A DNA stretch of 20,346 nucleotides from the NCBI GenBank assembly GCA_900766915.1, contig CAAFXE010000040.1:1-20346 (forward strand), given 5' to 3'. Positions 1 to 7,844 of this stretch are shown in pieces. This DNA comes from Lachnospiraceae bacterium (GTDB lineage Bacteria; Bacillota; Clostridia; Lachnospirales; Lachnospiraceae). The notes beneath the pieces were generated by a model that was not told the DNA's origin, searched no databases, and saw nothing but the letters and a program-made list of their open reading frames with translations. Position 1 is the first letter of the stretch; every line of letters begins with the position of its first letter. The translations under genes were made by a program, and so were the position numbers.

Positions 1-2156
1 TCCATTTCAAGATAGCCGCTCTCTTTCAGATAGCAGATGAAATCAGACAAGATTTCCTCAACCAGATCAAATAAATCATCCGAAGCGAATTGAATGTCAC
101 TAAGAAGCATCGGTAAATCAGCAACTAACTGATTACGAACAAGCTCCGCCAAATTACTTATATCCGGAAGATCAGAGGCATCCATTTCGGGAACTGATAT
201 CTGAATGGAGGAAAGGTCTGCTCCATTCATAAAATAGGTTTGCAGCAGTTCCTGATCTATCAGAATTGCATCCTTCAGAATATTTACATCCACATTCACC
301 AATGAGGTGGGATCCAGTTCCCTCGCTGTTCCACTCTTGTCAAACGGAGTGCCGGTGAAAATATCCACATCCGGATTTTCCAGCTGCGACATTACAATCT
401 CGCTCGACGCGGCATCCGCGATAGTCTTTTCCACCAAAGCAAACGGATAGTCAATTCCGGCTTTCAGGACGCCGATTCCATATTCTTTCTTGGGCTGCAC
501 GACACCCACAATCGTAAGGTCTTCTCCGTCCGCGACCAATTGACGCATATACGCGATATCCTCGCTCCTGTCACGCCAGACATCATACTCTTTGTCATAG
601 GTGAAGGTATCACAGCTGTTTACGAGTTTGAATTTGATACCGAGAAATTCTTCATATTCAAAGCTCAGTCCGTCCAGTTTCTCTGTTTCAACATCAGACC
701 CGCTGATAAATTCACTGATAAAACTGTCTATCTTATTTGGATCTCTCAATCCAAGAACATAAAGCAAATAGTCACTTATTTTTCCTTCGCTTGTGAGGAC
801 GAGGATACACTCGTTGCTGTTCTGCGGCCAATGTCCCGCTTTAACATCATAGCGGTCAATGTAAAGGCTTTCTGTTTGAGGCATACAGTAAAACATATTG
901 GTACTGACCGAAGAAGAGATCAGTGAAGTATCTATGGTTGAGACCGGAATTCCCAGCGAATCCAATGTGGAATCCGGGCAGACACGACGGATGTTCTGAC
1001 CATACTCAACATAGATTTGAGGCTGTACATTGTAGACATACTCTACAGTACCGTATTGCGCTATGTTATTTTCATCCTGATCCAGATATTTCTTCAACAT
1101 TTCTAAATCGTTTGTATCCAACATCGCGAACAGTTTCTCCAAAAAGCCAACGACTTCTACTTGGTCGTTTCCGCTTTCCGTCAGATTTCCGTTCAAATCT
1201 GAAAGCATAGAAGAAACATCCATATTCAAGGTTTCCACAAGAAGCGGATATTGATAAGCCATTTTTGCTTCCTGATTATAGATATAAACATCCACTCCGG
1301 AAGAAAGTGCGGTAATCAGCGCGATTCCAATGATTCCGATGGATCCGGCAAACGAAGTTAAAAGTGTACGAGATCGTTTGGTCCAAAGATTATGAAAGCT
1401 GAGGGAGAGGGCTGTTAACACATTCATGGAAGCGTGCCCCATGTTCTTTACAACCGCTTCTTCCGGCTCCTTCTCCGGCGTATAAGGATCGGTATCGCTG
1501 ATAATCTCGCCGTCCTTTAATGTAATAATGCGGGTCGCATACTGCTGGGCCAGTTCCGGATTGTGGGTTACCATGATAATAAGGCGATCCTGAGCTACCT
1601 CTTTCAGCAGCTCCATCACCTGCACACTGGTTTTGCTGTCCAGCGCGCCGGTGGGTTCATCTGCAAGTACAACTTTAGGATCGTTTACTAAAGCTCGGGC
1701 AATAGCCACTCGCTGCATCTGTCCGCCGGAAAGCTGGTTGGGGCGTTTTGTCAGGTGATCACCAAGCCCCACTTTCTCAAGCGCTCGTACAGCCATATCT
1801 TTCCGTTTGTGTCCGGAAATACCCGAGATCGTCAGCGCCATCTCAACATTTGAAAGAATATTCTGATGTTGAATCAGATTGTAGCTCTGAAAGATAAAGC
1901 CGATGGAGTGATTTCGATAGGAGTCCCAGTCTCTGGCAGAATAACCTCTGGTAGAGATATTATCTATCACCAGGTCACCGGAATCATAGTGATCCAGACC
2001 GCCGATTACATTGAGCAGGGTTGTTTTACCGGAACCGGATGGCCCCAGTATTGCAACAAATTTATTTTCACGAAAAGACAGGTTAATTCCCTTCAGGGCT
2101 TTATGCCTGTTCTTTCCCGCTCCGTAGCTTTTACAAATATCTTTTACCTGAATCAT
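1..2156 (-). CDS. ABC transporter, ATPase fused to FtsX/MacB-type permease (partial, C-terminus beyond window)
   Basis: An open frame of about 718 codons starts with ATG at 2156 and runs off the left edge without a stop. The ATPase domain (residues ~1-220) has Walker A GPSGSGKTT (38-46), Q-loop Q90, signature LSGGQ (142-146), Walker B ending in DEP (166-168) and H-loop H198. After a charged linker, a basic TKRSR stretch leads into the first membrane helix (~266-288), followed by a long hydrophilic region (~290-718), as in MacB/FtsX-type permeases with a large extracellular domain. The remaining C-terminal helices should lie outside the window. Such mechanotransmission ABC proteins export or extract peptides, lipoproteins or lipids, or act in envelope stress; no substrate can be read here. 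A full AAGGAGGTGAT ribosome binding site precedes the start. The patatin gene ends 33 bp upstream, so this is the last visible gene of the operon beginning at 6722. Confidence 0.9.
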   Translation of the reverse strand, partial: MIQVKDICKSYGAGKNRHKALKGINLSFRENKFVAILGPSGSGKTTLLNVIGGLDHYDSGDLVIDNISTRGYSARDWDSYRNHSIGFIFQSYNLIQHQNILSNVEMALTISGISGHKRKDMAVRALEKVGLGDHLTKRPNQLSGGQMQRVAIARALVNDPKVVLADEPTGALDSKTSVQVMELLKEVAQDRLIIMVTHNPELAQQYATRIITLKDGEIISDTDPYTPEKEPEEAVVKNMGHASMNVLTALSLSFHNLWTKRSRTLLTSFAGSIGIIGIALITALSSGVDVYIYNQEAKMAYQYPLLVETLNMDVSSMLSDLNGNLTESGNDQVEVVGFLEKLFAMLDTNDLEMLKKYLDQDENNIAQYGTVEYVYNVQPQIYVEYGQNIRRVCPDSTLDSLGIPVSTIDTSLISSSVSTNMFYCMPQTESLYIDRYDVKAGHWPQNSNECILVLTSEGKISDYLLYVLGLRDPNKIDSFISEFISGSDVETEKLDGLSFEYEEFLGIKFKLVNSCDTFTYDKEYDVWRDRSEDIAYMRQLVADGEDLTIVGVVQPKKEYGIGVLKAGIDYPFALVEKTIADAASSEIVMSQLENPDVDIFTGTPFDKSGTARELDPTSLVNVDVNILKDAILIDQELLQTYFMNGADLSSIQISVPEMDASDLPDISNLAELVRNQLVADLPMLLSDIQFASDDLFDLVEEILSDFICYLKESGYLEM

Positions 2157-2189
2157 AGTAACAAATCACCTCCTTCATCCGGACTTTAC

Positions 2190-3038
2190 TTATCTCTTCG
2201 CATGAACAAAAGAACTAATGACTTCTGCATCCTGATATCCCTTTTCATAGAAACGTTTCAACGCATCCCGATCCTTGGTGAGCGTATCAACGCCGCAGGT
2301 ATCGTCCGGTGCAACAATGAGCACACGCCCCTGAGCTTCATATTCCTTTGCCTTGGCGACACTCAGGTTATACTGCTGTGCCCGCTGACGAAGCCTTTCC
2401 GCACTTAAGGGATATTTCTTTTGAATCATTTTGGCAAACTTTACATCGGTTCCCGACTCGCGTATCAAATCCCGCGGTTTCGTCAGAATCAACACAACCC
2501 GGTCGCATCCACAGGAAAATGCTTTTTCGATGGGAACGCAGTCCCCTAAAGCCCCGTCATAATAGAGCGTACCATCAACCGCATATGGATGACACACGAA
2601 GGGAATCGCCGAGGATGCTTTCAACACACTGAAGTCATCCGGATGAAGATTGCTTTTGTCAAAATAAGCTACCTCACCTGTTTTCGCGTTTGTTGCCACA
2701 GCAAGGAACTCTGTCGGACTATTCACAATTTTTTGGTAATCCAAAGGATTTTCACCACCGGAGTTGCTGAGCGTTCCGTAGATGTAGTCCAAATCCAGAT
2801 AGGAGTGTTTTAGAAGAAAATTCCGAAAACTCATATATTTCTTTCGGAAGGGATACTCCGTATAAAATGTATAATTTCGTTTCTTCTGTCCGGCTATGTA
2901 GGAAGCAACATTGGCGCTTCCGGCTGAAACACCGATACCCAGATCAAATCGAATGTCCTGATCCAAACAATAATCAAAGACTCCGGCTGCATATACTCCC
3001 CGTAAGCCACCCCCAACATCCACAATACCTGTTTTCAT
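2190..3038 (-). CDS. Patatin-like phospholipase / acyl hydrolase (YjjU/RssA type)
   Basis: A 282-residue protein with the features of bacterial patatins: the oxyanion glycine loop GGGLRG (9-14), the nucleophile elbow GVSAG with Ser38 (36-40), and the second dyad residue in DGA with Asp161. Patatins use this Ser-Asp dyad to hydrolyse acyl esters of phospholipids or other lipids. There is no signal peptide or membrane helix, so a cytoplasmic or inner-leaflet-associated enzyme is expected. Length is normal for the short YjjU-like group. It starts 30 bp after the P-type ATPase stop and ends 33 bp before the ABC transporter start, inside a same-strand operon headed by a phosphatidyltransferase-VTT fusion. 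That context favours a membrane-lipid substrate, which is inference. The family call is secure; the substrate is unknown. Confidence 0.93.
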   Translation of the reverse strand: MKTGIVDVGGGLRGVYAAGVFDYCLDQDIRFDLGIGVSAGSANVASYIAGQKKRNYTFYTEYPFRKKYMSFRNFLLKHSYLDLDYIYGTLSNSGGENPLDYQKIVNSPTEFLAVATNAKTGEVAYFDKSNLHPDDFSVLKASSAIPFVCHPYAVDGTLYYDGALGDCVPIEKAFSCGCDRVVLILTKPRDLIRESGTDVKFAKMIQKKYPLSAERLRQRAQQYNLSVAKAKEYEAQGRVLIVAPDDTCGVDTLTKDRDALKRFYEKGYQDAEVISSFVHAKR

Positions 3039-3068
3039 CTTATCTTCCTATTCTGTTAAAAATATAAA

Positions 3069-5486
3069 TTAATCTTTTTTGCGACTTAACAACCGTGACC
3101 GAGCTTCCTCACATTTCGTAAAAACAAGCTGAAAAAAGCGGTCTATCGGAAACGCTAATAACAACAGTGCTATCAAAATCAATATACATCCATAATCCAA
3201 CGGTACAATCTGGAACCACTCCGAAAACAGAAGAGCTACCACAAAATATGCCACGCCCATCGTGCCAAACAAAATACCGTGCCATGTATTCATTGGTTTG
3301 CAAACTCTATATAACATCAGATAAGCTGCAATGGAATACAGATAGAACGCCATTGTTGAGGATAGCTCCGTACTGATGGAAAAAGCATCTGCAAACAACA
3401 GCGACCATTCTACCAGGACTACCGCAGTAAGCGCTGCCGGGAATGCGCGGTACAATACATTCCGTAGAAACTTTCCTCTTACTATCTCCGTATTTGGCTC
3501 CAACGCAAGGAAGAAGGAAGGAATACCTATCATCAATGCAGATGCAAGCGCAATCTGTGCTGGTTTTAACGGATACAGAGATACCGAGATCAAGCTGATC
3601 AAGCACAGAATAAATGAAAAAATATTCTTCATCAGATATAAAGACGCCGACCGCTGAATATTATTGATAACCCTGCGCCCCTCCGCCACAATCTGCGGCA
3701 TGGCCGAGAAATCCGATTCCAGCAGAACCAGGTCTGCTACATTTGATGCAGCATCGCTTCCGGAAGCCATTGCAATTGCACAATCCGCATCCTTTAACGC
3801 AAGTACATCATTGACACCGTCTCCAGTCATTGCAACAGTATGCCCGGCTTTTTTCATGGCACGGATCAGTTCGCTCTTTTGCTCCGGCGTCACACGTCCA
3901 AAAACTGTATATTCCCGTGCCGCCTTTACAATCGCCTTCTTCCCGCGCACTGTGGACATGTCAATATATTTTTCCGCTGCCGGAATACCTGCCTTCTGAG
4001 CCGTAAGGGCTGCTGTCAACGCATTGTCTCCGGAAATCACTTTTACGGCAACCCCCTGGTCCGTAAAATACTGAAATGTTTCCTGAGCGTTCTCCCGAAT
4101 GGGATTTGTCAGGGTTAGCAGGGCCAACGGCTGCACGGTACCAGTCAATGTACCTTTTTCAAAAATATCATCCGTACCGCCCGCTTCAAATTCGTATCTA
4201 GCAAAAAGCAATACCCGTTCACCCTGAGCATAATGATCCTGAACCTCACCACTAAGTGCAGAATCTCCCTGTTGTATCAAAAATTCCGGCGCTCCCAGCA
4301 AATATGCTTCTTTTCCAAAATCAGCCGCACTGTACTTTGTCTGGGAAGAAAATGCCTTCAGGCGGATTGGTCTTCTGCCGGGCAACGCATTCTGAAAATA
4401 TGCCTGCAAGGCTTTAATTGTTTCATTGTCTGGCGGCAAGCAGCAGACATAATTCTGCACCTGACATTTTACATCTTCTTCAGATGCTCCCTCCACCGGC
4501 AGAATACCTGTTAGTTTCATCTGTGATTCCGTAATAGTACCTGTTTTGTCCACGCAGATAGTGTCAACCCGGGCCAATGTCTCAATACATTTCATATCGT
4601 GTACCAGAGTGTTCTGCCGGGCGAGGCGGATCGTACTGGCCGCAAGGGCAATGCTGGTCAAAAGGTAAAGACCCTCGGGAATCATTCCAATAATGGCCGC
4701 CGCAGTATTTTCCACACTGATTTTCTCCGAATATCCAAGTGCTAAATGCTGATTACAATACATCAGTGCCGCAAATGGGATGATGATAATACCGATGATC
4801 TGAATAAGTCTGGTAAGTGACTTCATCATGCCGGGACGCTGATGCTTTTTTATCTTCTTGGCATTTTTCGAGAGCTTTGCAGAAAAAGAATCATCGCCAA
4901 CCTGTGTCAGTCTCGCTTTTGCCTGCCCAGATATTACAAAACTGCCGGAAAGTAGGGAATCGCCGGGGGCTTTCTCGACCTCGTCCGCCTCTCCGGTGAC
5001 CAGTGCCTCGTTAACACGCAAGGTTCCTTCACATAGGATGGCATCGGCGCAAATCTGATTACCTGCCGAAAACAGTACAATGTCATCCTGCACCAATTCG
5101 TCACAGGGAATACGCTTTTGCTTTGCATCCCGAATCACAGTCGCTTCCGGTTCGGTTACTAACTGTAACTTTTCCAGTTCTTTCTTTGAACGCAGTTCCT
5201 GTACAATGCCAATTATAGTATTTGTTACAACTACGCCCAGAAAAGTCAGATTATTGTAAGATTTTTCATATATCAATACTGCCGCCAATATGAAAAAAAT
5301 CAGGTTAAAATAAGTAAAAATATTGGAGCAGATAATTTTCCTGTTTGTCTTTGAGGTGCTACCAGTAACGGTGTTGGATAAACCGCTTTCTATACGCTCA
5401 TGTACTTGTTCTGCTGATAATCCGGTACTTAGATCCGTAAGAAAAACCTTCCTTTCCGGACTCACAGTATCTTCATATTTCTCCAT
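3069..5486 (-). CDS. P-type cation-transporting ATPase, CtpE/Exp7-like (TGEA variant)
   Basis: An 805-residue P-type ATPase. The actuator loop reads TGEA (164-167) instead of the usual TGES, the membrane-4 motif is PEGL (270-273), the phosphorylated aspartate is D313 in DKTGT, and the P-domain hinge TGDGVND is present further on. Helices lie at ~55-100, ~225-285 and in the last ~180 residues. The TGEA form with PEGL matches, from memory, the CtpE/Exp7 branch, of which some members transport calcium; the ion here is not proven. There is no N-terminal heavy-metal CXXC domain. The start at 5486 has AAGGAG 8 nt upstream, and this ribosome binding site overlaps the stop codon of the preceding phosphatidyltransferase-VTT gene (12 bp apart), indicating tight translational coupling. 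The patatin gene follows after 30 bp. Confidence 0.93.
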   Translation of the reverse strand: MEKYEDTVSPERKVFLTDLSTGLSAEQVHERIESGLSNTVTGSTSKTNRKIICSNIFTYFNLIFFILAAVLIYEKSYNNLTFLGVVVTNTIIGIVQELRSKKELEKLQLVTEPEATVIRDAKQKRIPCDELVQDDIVLFSAGNQICADAILCEGTLRVNEALVTGEADEVEKAPGDSLLSGSFVISGQAKARLTQVGDDSFSAKLSKNAKKIKKHQRPGMMKSLTRLIQIIGIIIIPFAALMYCNQHLALGYSEKISVENTAAAIIGMIPEGLYLLTSIALAASTIRLARQNTLVHDMKCIETLARVDTICVDKTGTITESQMKLTGILPVEGASEEDVKCQVQNYVCCLPPDNETIKALQAYFQNALPGRRPIRLKAFSSQTKYSAADFGKEAYLLGAPEFLIQQGDSALSGEVQDHYAQGERVLLFARYEFEAGGTDDIFEKGTLTGTVQPLALLTLTNPIRENAQETFQYFTDQGVAVKVISGDNALTAALTAQKAGIPAAEKYIDMSTVRGKKAIVKAAREYTVFGRVTPEQKSELIRAMKKAGHTVAMTGDGVNDVLALKDADCAIAMASGSDAASNVADLVLLESDFSAMPQIVAEGRRVINNIQRSASLYLMKNIFSFILCLISLISVSLYPLKPAQIALASALMIGIPSFFLALEPNTEIVRGKFLRNVLYRAFPAALTAVVLVEWSLLFADAFSISTELSSTMAFYLYSIAAYLMLYRVCKPMNTWHGILFGTMGVAYFVVALLFSEWFQIVPLDYGCILILIALLLLAFPIDRFFQLVFTKCEEARSRLLSRKKD

Positions 5487-5498
5487 ACCGTTGTCTCC

Positions 5499-6722
5499 TT
5501 ATTCGTGCTTTTTTCTATATATCCTATAAATCAAAATGGAAGTTGCCATAAATATAAGCTCTACGCACAAAGCGGTAATAAAAAGCGGGGAGTGAATATC
5601 CGTTATACTCATTCCCATAATTGGAAATGTAATCGCAGAACGGAGCATTCCAAGCAGACAGGCTAGAAGGTATCTGGGATAATTTACCCCGATTGCACCC
5701 ATATACAGACTAACAATATCGCTGGGAAGAATGCCCATAACCCGCATCATAAGAACGAAAATAAAATCATTCTGCTTACGAAATTCCCTCATTTTATCTG
5801 CCTTCGGATATTTTTCCATAATTCGTTCCACACTGGAAGAACCCGCTTTTTTCCCAATCAAATATGGAATCGTCACCATAACCGCTATGCCGAGGATATT
5901 TAAAAGGATGGCAACCGGAAGCGGAAACAGAATCCCGTTTACTGCATACAAAATTCCGCTGTAAAGAACGATACTGATACTTTTTAATGCAAATAGTGCC
6001 AACATGGTCAATGCTGCTAATACAGGATTAGATGGAGTAAATTTCAATATTTCCTCGACAGTAAAATCCTTCTTATGAAGGAACAACAAAACAATTATGG
6101 CAACCCAAATCAATCCTATCAGGATACGCCAAGTCCACATTGCTATTTGCTGCCGTTTTTTTTCAAGTACTTCTTTTGTAAGAATACTACTGTAAAAGTT
6201 CCCATAACCGACAAGGGAAAGCACCATAACAAAAGCGCAAGCAACAATCAAAACTTCAGCTACGGTTTCAGAAACCCTAGGGAACAAAAACAGAATTATC
6301 ATAGACGAATATAAAATTACCGTACTCAGTTTGCCATACCACCTGGCACTATTAATGCTATCTGTGAGTTTTATCGTCAGATATCCCCAAAACGCCATCA
6401 GCGCTTCTTTTACAACAAACAATGCAAGCAGAAACCATAGCCACGAATATCGTGAAAGCAAACAGATAATTAGCGTCATCTGGGTCAGCTTGTCCGCAAC
6501 AGGGTCCAACACTTTACCAAAATCCGAAACCATAGAAAATCGTCTGGCAATTTTTCCATCGGCAATATCTGTTGCTGCTGAAAGCGCAATTACCACAGCC
6601 GCCCACAGATAATTTTGCTTTCCACAATAAAGCCATATAATAACAGGAATCAAAAGTAGCCTGAAAAGACTCATAGCATTGGGAATTGTGAAAATGTCTT
6701 TCTTGGTGAATTTGTAATGCAT
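5499..6722 (-). CDS. CDP-alcohol phosphatidyltransferase (PgsA-like) fused to VTT/DedA membrane domain
   Basis: A 407-residue integral membrane protein with two domains. Residues ~1-190 form a CDP-alcohol phosphatidyltransferase with every catalytic/metal-binding residue of the family motif: D52, D55, G56, A59, R60, G69, D73 and D77. This class moves a phosphatidyl group from CDP-diacylglycerol to an alcohol; similarity is closest to phosphatidylglycerophosphate synthases. After two helices, residues ~230-400 form a VTT (SNARE-associated/DedA/TVP38) domain, including the re-entrant region around MRVMGILPSD (326-335) and the following YMGAIGV. VTT proteins include lipid scramblases and DedA flippases. 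A GTG nine bases upstream (6731) is in frame, but it lies inside the ribosome binding site AGGAGG; ATG 6722 has 8-nt spacing and is preferred. First gene of an operon with a P-type ATPase, a patatin and an ABC transporter. Confidence 0.92.
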   Translation of the reverse strand: MHYKFTKKDIFTIPNAMSLFRLLLIPVIIWLYCGKQNYLWAAVVIALSAATDIADGKIARRFSMVSDFGKVLDPVADKLTQMTLIICLLSRYSWLWFLLALFVVKEALMAFWGYLTIKLTDSINSARWYGKLSTVILYSSMIILFLFPRVSETVAEVLIVACAFVMVLSLVGYGNFYSSILTKEVLEKKRQQIAMWTWRILIGLIWVAIIVLLFLHKKDFTVEEILKFTPSNPVLAALTMLALFALKSISIVLYSGILYAVNGILFPLPVAILLNILGIAVMVTIPYLIGKKAGSSSVERIMEKYPKADKMREFRKQNDFIFVLMMRVMGILPSDIVSLYMGAIGVNYPRYLLACLLGMLRSAITFPIMGMSITDIHSPLFITALCVELIFMATSILIYRIYRKKHE

Positions 6723-6866
6723 TCTTCCCACCTCCTATAACTATTTGCTATACGATTTCACAATCCCATTGCTGCCGTCACCTGTTATTCTTTCACTGCC
6801 TTATCAGGAACGATAGAAAAAATCTGTTTCCCGGAATGGATGCAACAGAAGGAAACCTTAAGATAT

Positions 6867-6901
6867 AAAAAGGGTGCGCCGATCCAAAGCTCGCCGCACC
6901 C
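6867..6901 (-). terminator. Rho-independent terminator after the HdeD-family gene
   Basis: On the minus strand a GC-rich stem GGGTGCG / CGCACCC (6895-6901 with 6872-6878) is followed directly by TTTTT (6871-6867). It lies 21 bp past the stop of the HdeD-family gene and separates the radical SAM operon from the phosphatidyltransferase operon. A smaller CGGC/GCCG hairpin sits between the stop codon and this stem. The stretch 6732-6866 holds no gene; I see no convincing promoter for the downstream operon there. Confidence 0.85.
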
Positions 6902-6921
6902 ATAAGCGGCTTATCGCCGTT

Positions 6922-7509
6922 TTAATCCATAGACGTCCATGTAACATCAATTACATTGTCATTTTTGCTCGCCTTTACTGCGCTTGAAATGCAATGTACT
7001 ACATAAAGACTTTGAATGCTTCCAATAATCAGCGAAATTCCTACATAGACCATCAACGCTGTTATGCCGTCGAAAGGATTTAAAATCAAAAAGAAAGCAA
7101 AAACCGCGCCTATAATTCCCAATACCAAGGACAGTACCCAGTTGCCGATTCCGATTCTCCGCATTTCAGCAGATATCTGAATATCGAAGATGCTTCCCAT
7201 CACGATATAGATTCCGGCTACAATCGGTAAAAATGCTGCTGCTCCAAGGGGATGGATGAAAAGAAGAATTCCAGCTAAAATACTGAAAATACCTACCGCC
7301 AAATCATATTGAAAAAACAAACCGACAAAACCTATTTTAAAATAGCGAACGATCTCATAAATGCCAGTCCCGATGCAAACAACTCCCAAAACGCAGCAGA
7401 CAGCTACAGCGGAAATTTTCGGCCAGATCAACATCATCACACCAAGAACAAGCATACAGATGCTCATAACAATTGCCCATAAACGAAAATGTTTCCATTT
7501 TTCTTTCAT
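6922..7509 (-). CDS. HdeD family (DUF308) acid-resistance-type membrane protein
   Basis: A 195-residue, almost wholly hydrophobic protein with six predicted membrane helices in three hairpins separated by short polar loops. Its WPKISAVAV segment and repeated VGIxLIIGSI-type helices fit the HdeD/DUF308 family. Escherichia coli HdeD supports acid resistance at high cell density; the molecular function of the family is unknown. An upstream in-frame ATG at 7527 contains the ribosome binding site itself (AGGAGG followed by AATTGCA), so ATG 7509 is the likely start. It is the last gene of the radical SAM-metK operon: it begins 33 bp after the 90-residue membrane protein and is followed by a terminator at 6867-6901. 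Family assignment is from pattern recognition and is fairly secure; the role is inferred only from context. Confidence 0.85.
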   Translation of the reverse strand: MKEKWKHFRLWAIVMSICMLVLGVMMLIWPKISAVAVCCVLGVVCIGTGIYEIVRYFKIGFVGLFFQYDLAVGIFSILAGILLFIHPLGAAAFLPIVAGIYIVMGSIFDIQISAEMRRIGIGNWVLSLVLGIIGAVFAFFLILNPFDGITALMVYVGISLIIGSIQSLYVVHCISSAVKASKNDNVIDVTWTSMD

Positions 7510-7542
7510 TGCAATTCCTCCTGACATACAGAGATATAAAAT

Positions 7543-7815
7543 TTATCTCACATTTGCGATAATACACATAATTCCGCAGACAACGAGTACGATAGACGAC
7601 GCCCCATGTCCCAGCATTCCCGGATTAAAAATCATGGCGTTAATCCCTCCGCTTTTCTCCTGTTTTTTCATATCCTTTGTTCCAAGGATAAAAGAAAGCA
7701 GCAACAATATAGCCGATATTACACCCATCGCAATGCTGTGGTTTGCATAATGAATAAGCGTTGTTATAATGCCGGCTAAAGCCAGCAATAAAGATGTCAT
7801 TCCCATGATAAACAT
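7543..7815 (-). CDS. Small hydrophobic membrane protein of unknown function (90 aa)
   Basis: I do not recognise this family. The 90-residue product has three probable membrane helices (~5-22, ~27-44 and ~70-88), a basic cytoplasmic-type loop rich in Lys around KDMKKQEK (47-54) and a Gly-rich segment GMLGHGASS (66-74). The ribosome binding site TAAGGAGG ends only 2 nt before ATG 7815, whereas the second ATG (7806, residue 4) has 11-nt spacing, so the first three residues are uncertain. The gene starts 29 bp after metK ends and is followed after 33 bp by the HdeD-family gene, with no terminator between. It is therefore co-transcribed with radical SAM, metK and HdeD genes. Coding status is supported by the ribosome binding site and operon position. 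Confidence 0.8.
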   Translation of the reverse strand: MFIMGMTSLLLALAGIITTLIHYANHSIAMGVISAILLLLSFILGTKDMKKQEKSGGINAMIFNPGMLGHGASSIVLVVCGIMCIIANVR

Positions 7816-7844
7816 TTCCTCCTTAATTGTTTGGATGAAAAGGT

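Noticed and set aside
1866..2408. A 180-codon open frame on the plus strand across the ABC/patatin junction
   Set aside because: Both overlapped minus-strand genes have clear motifs and ribosome binding sites; this frame has neither.
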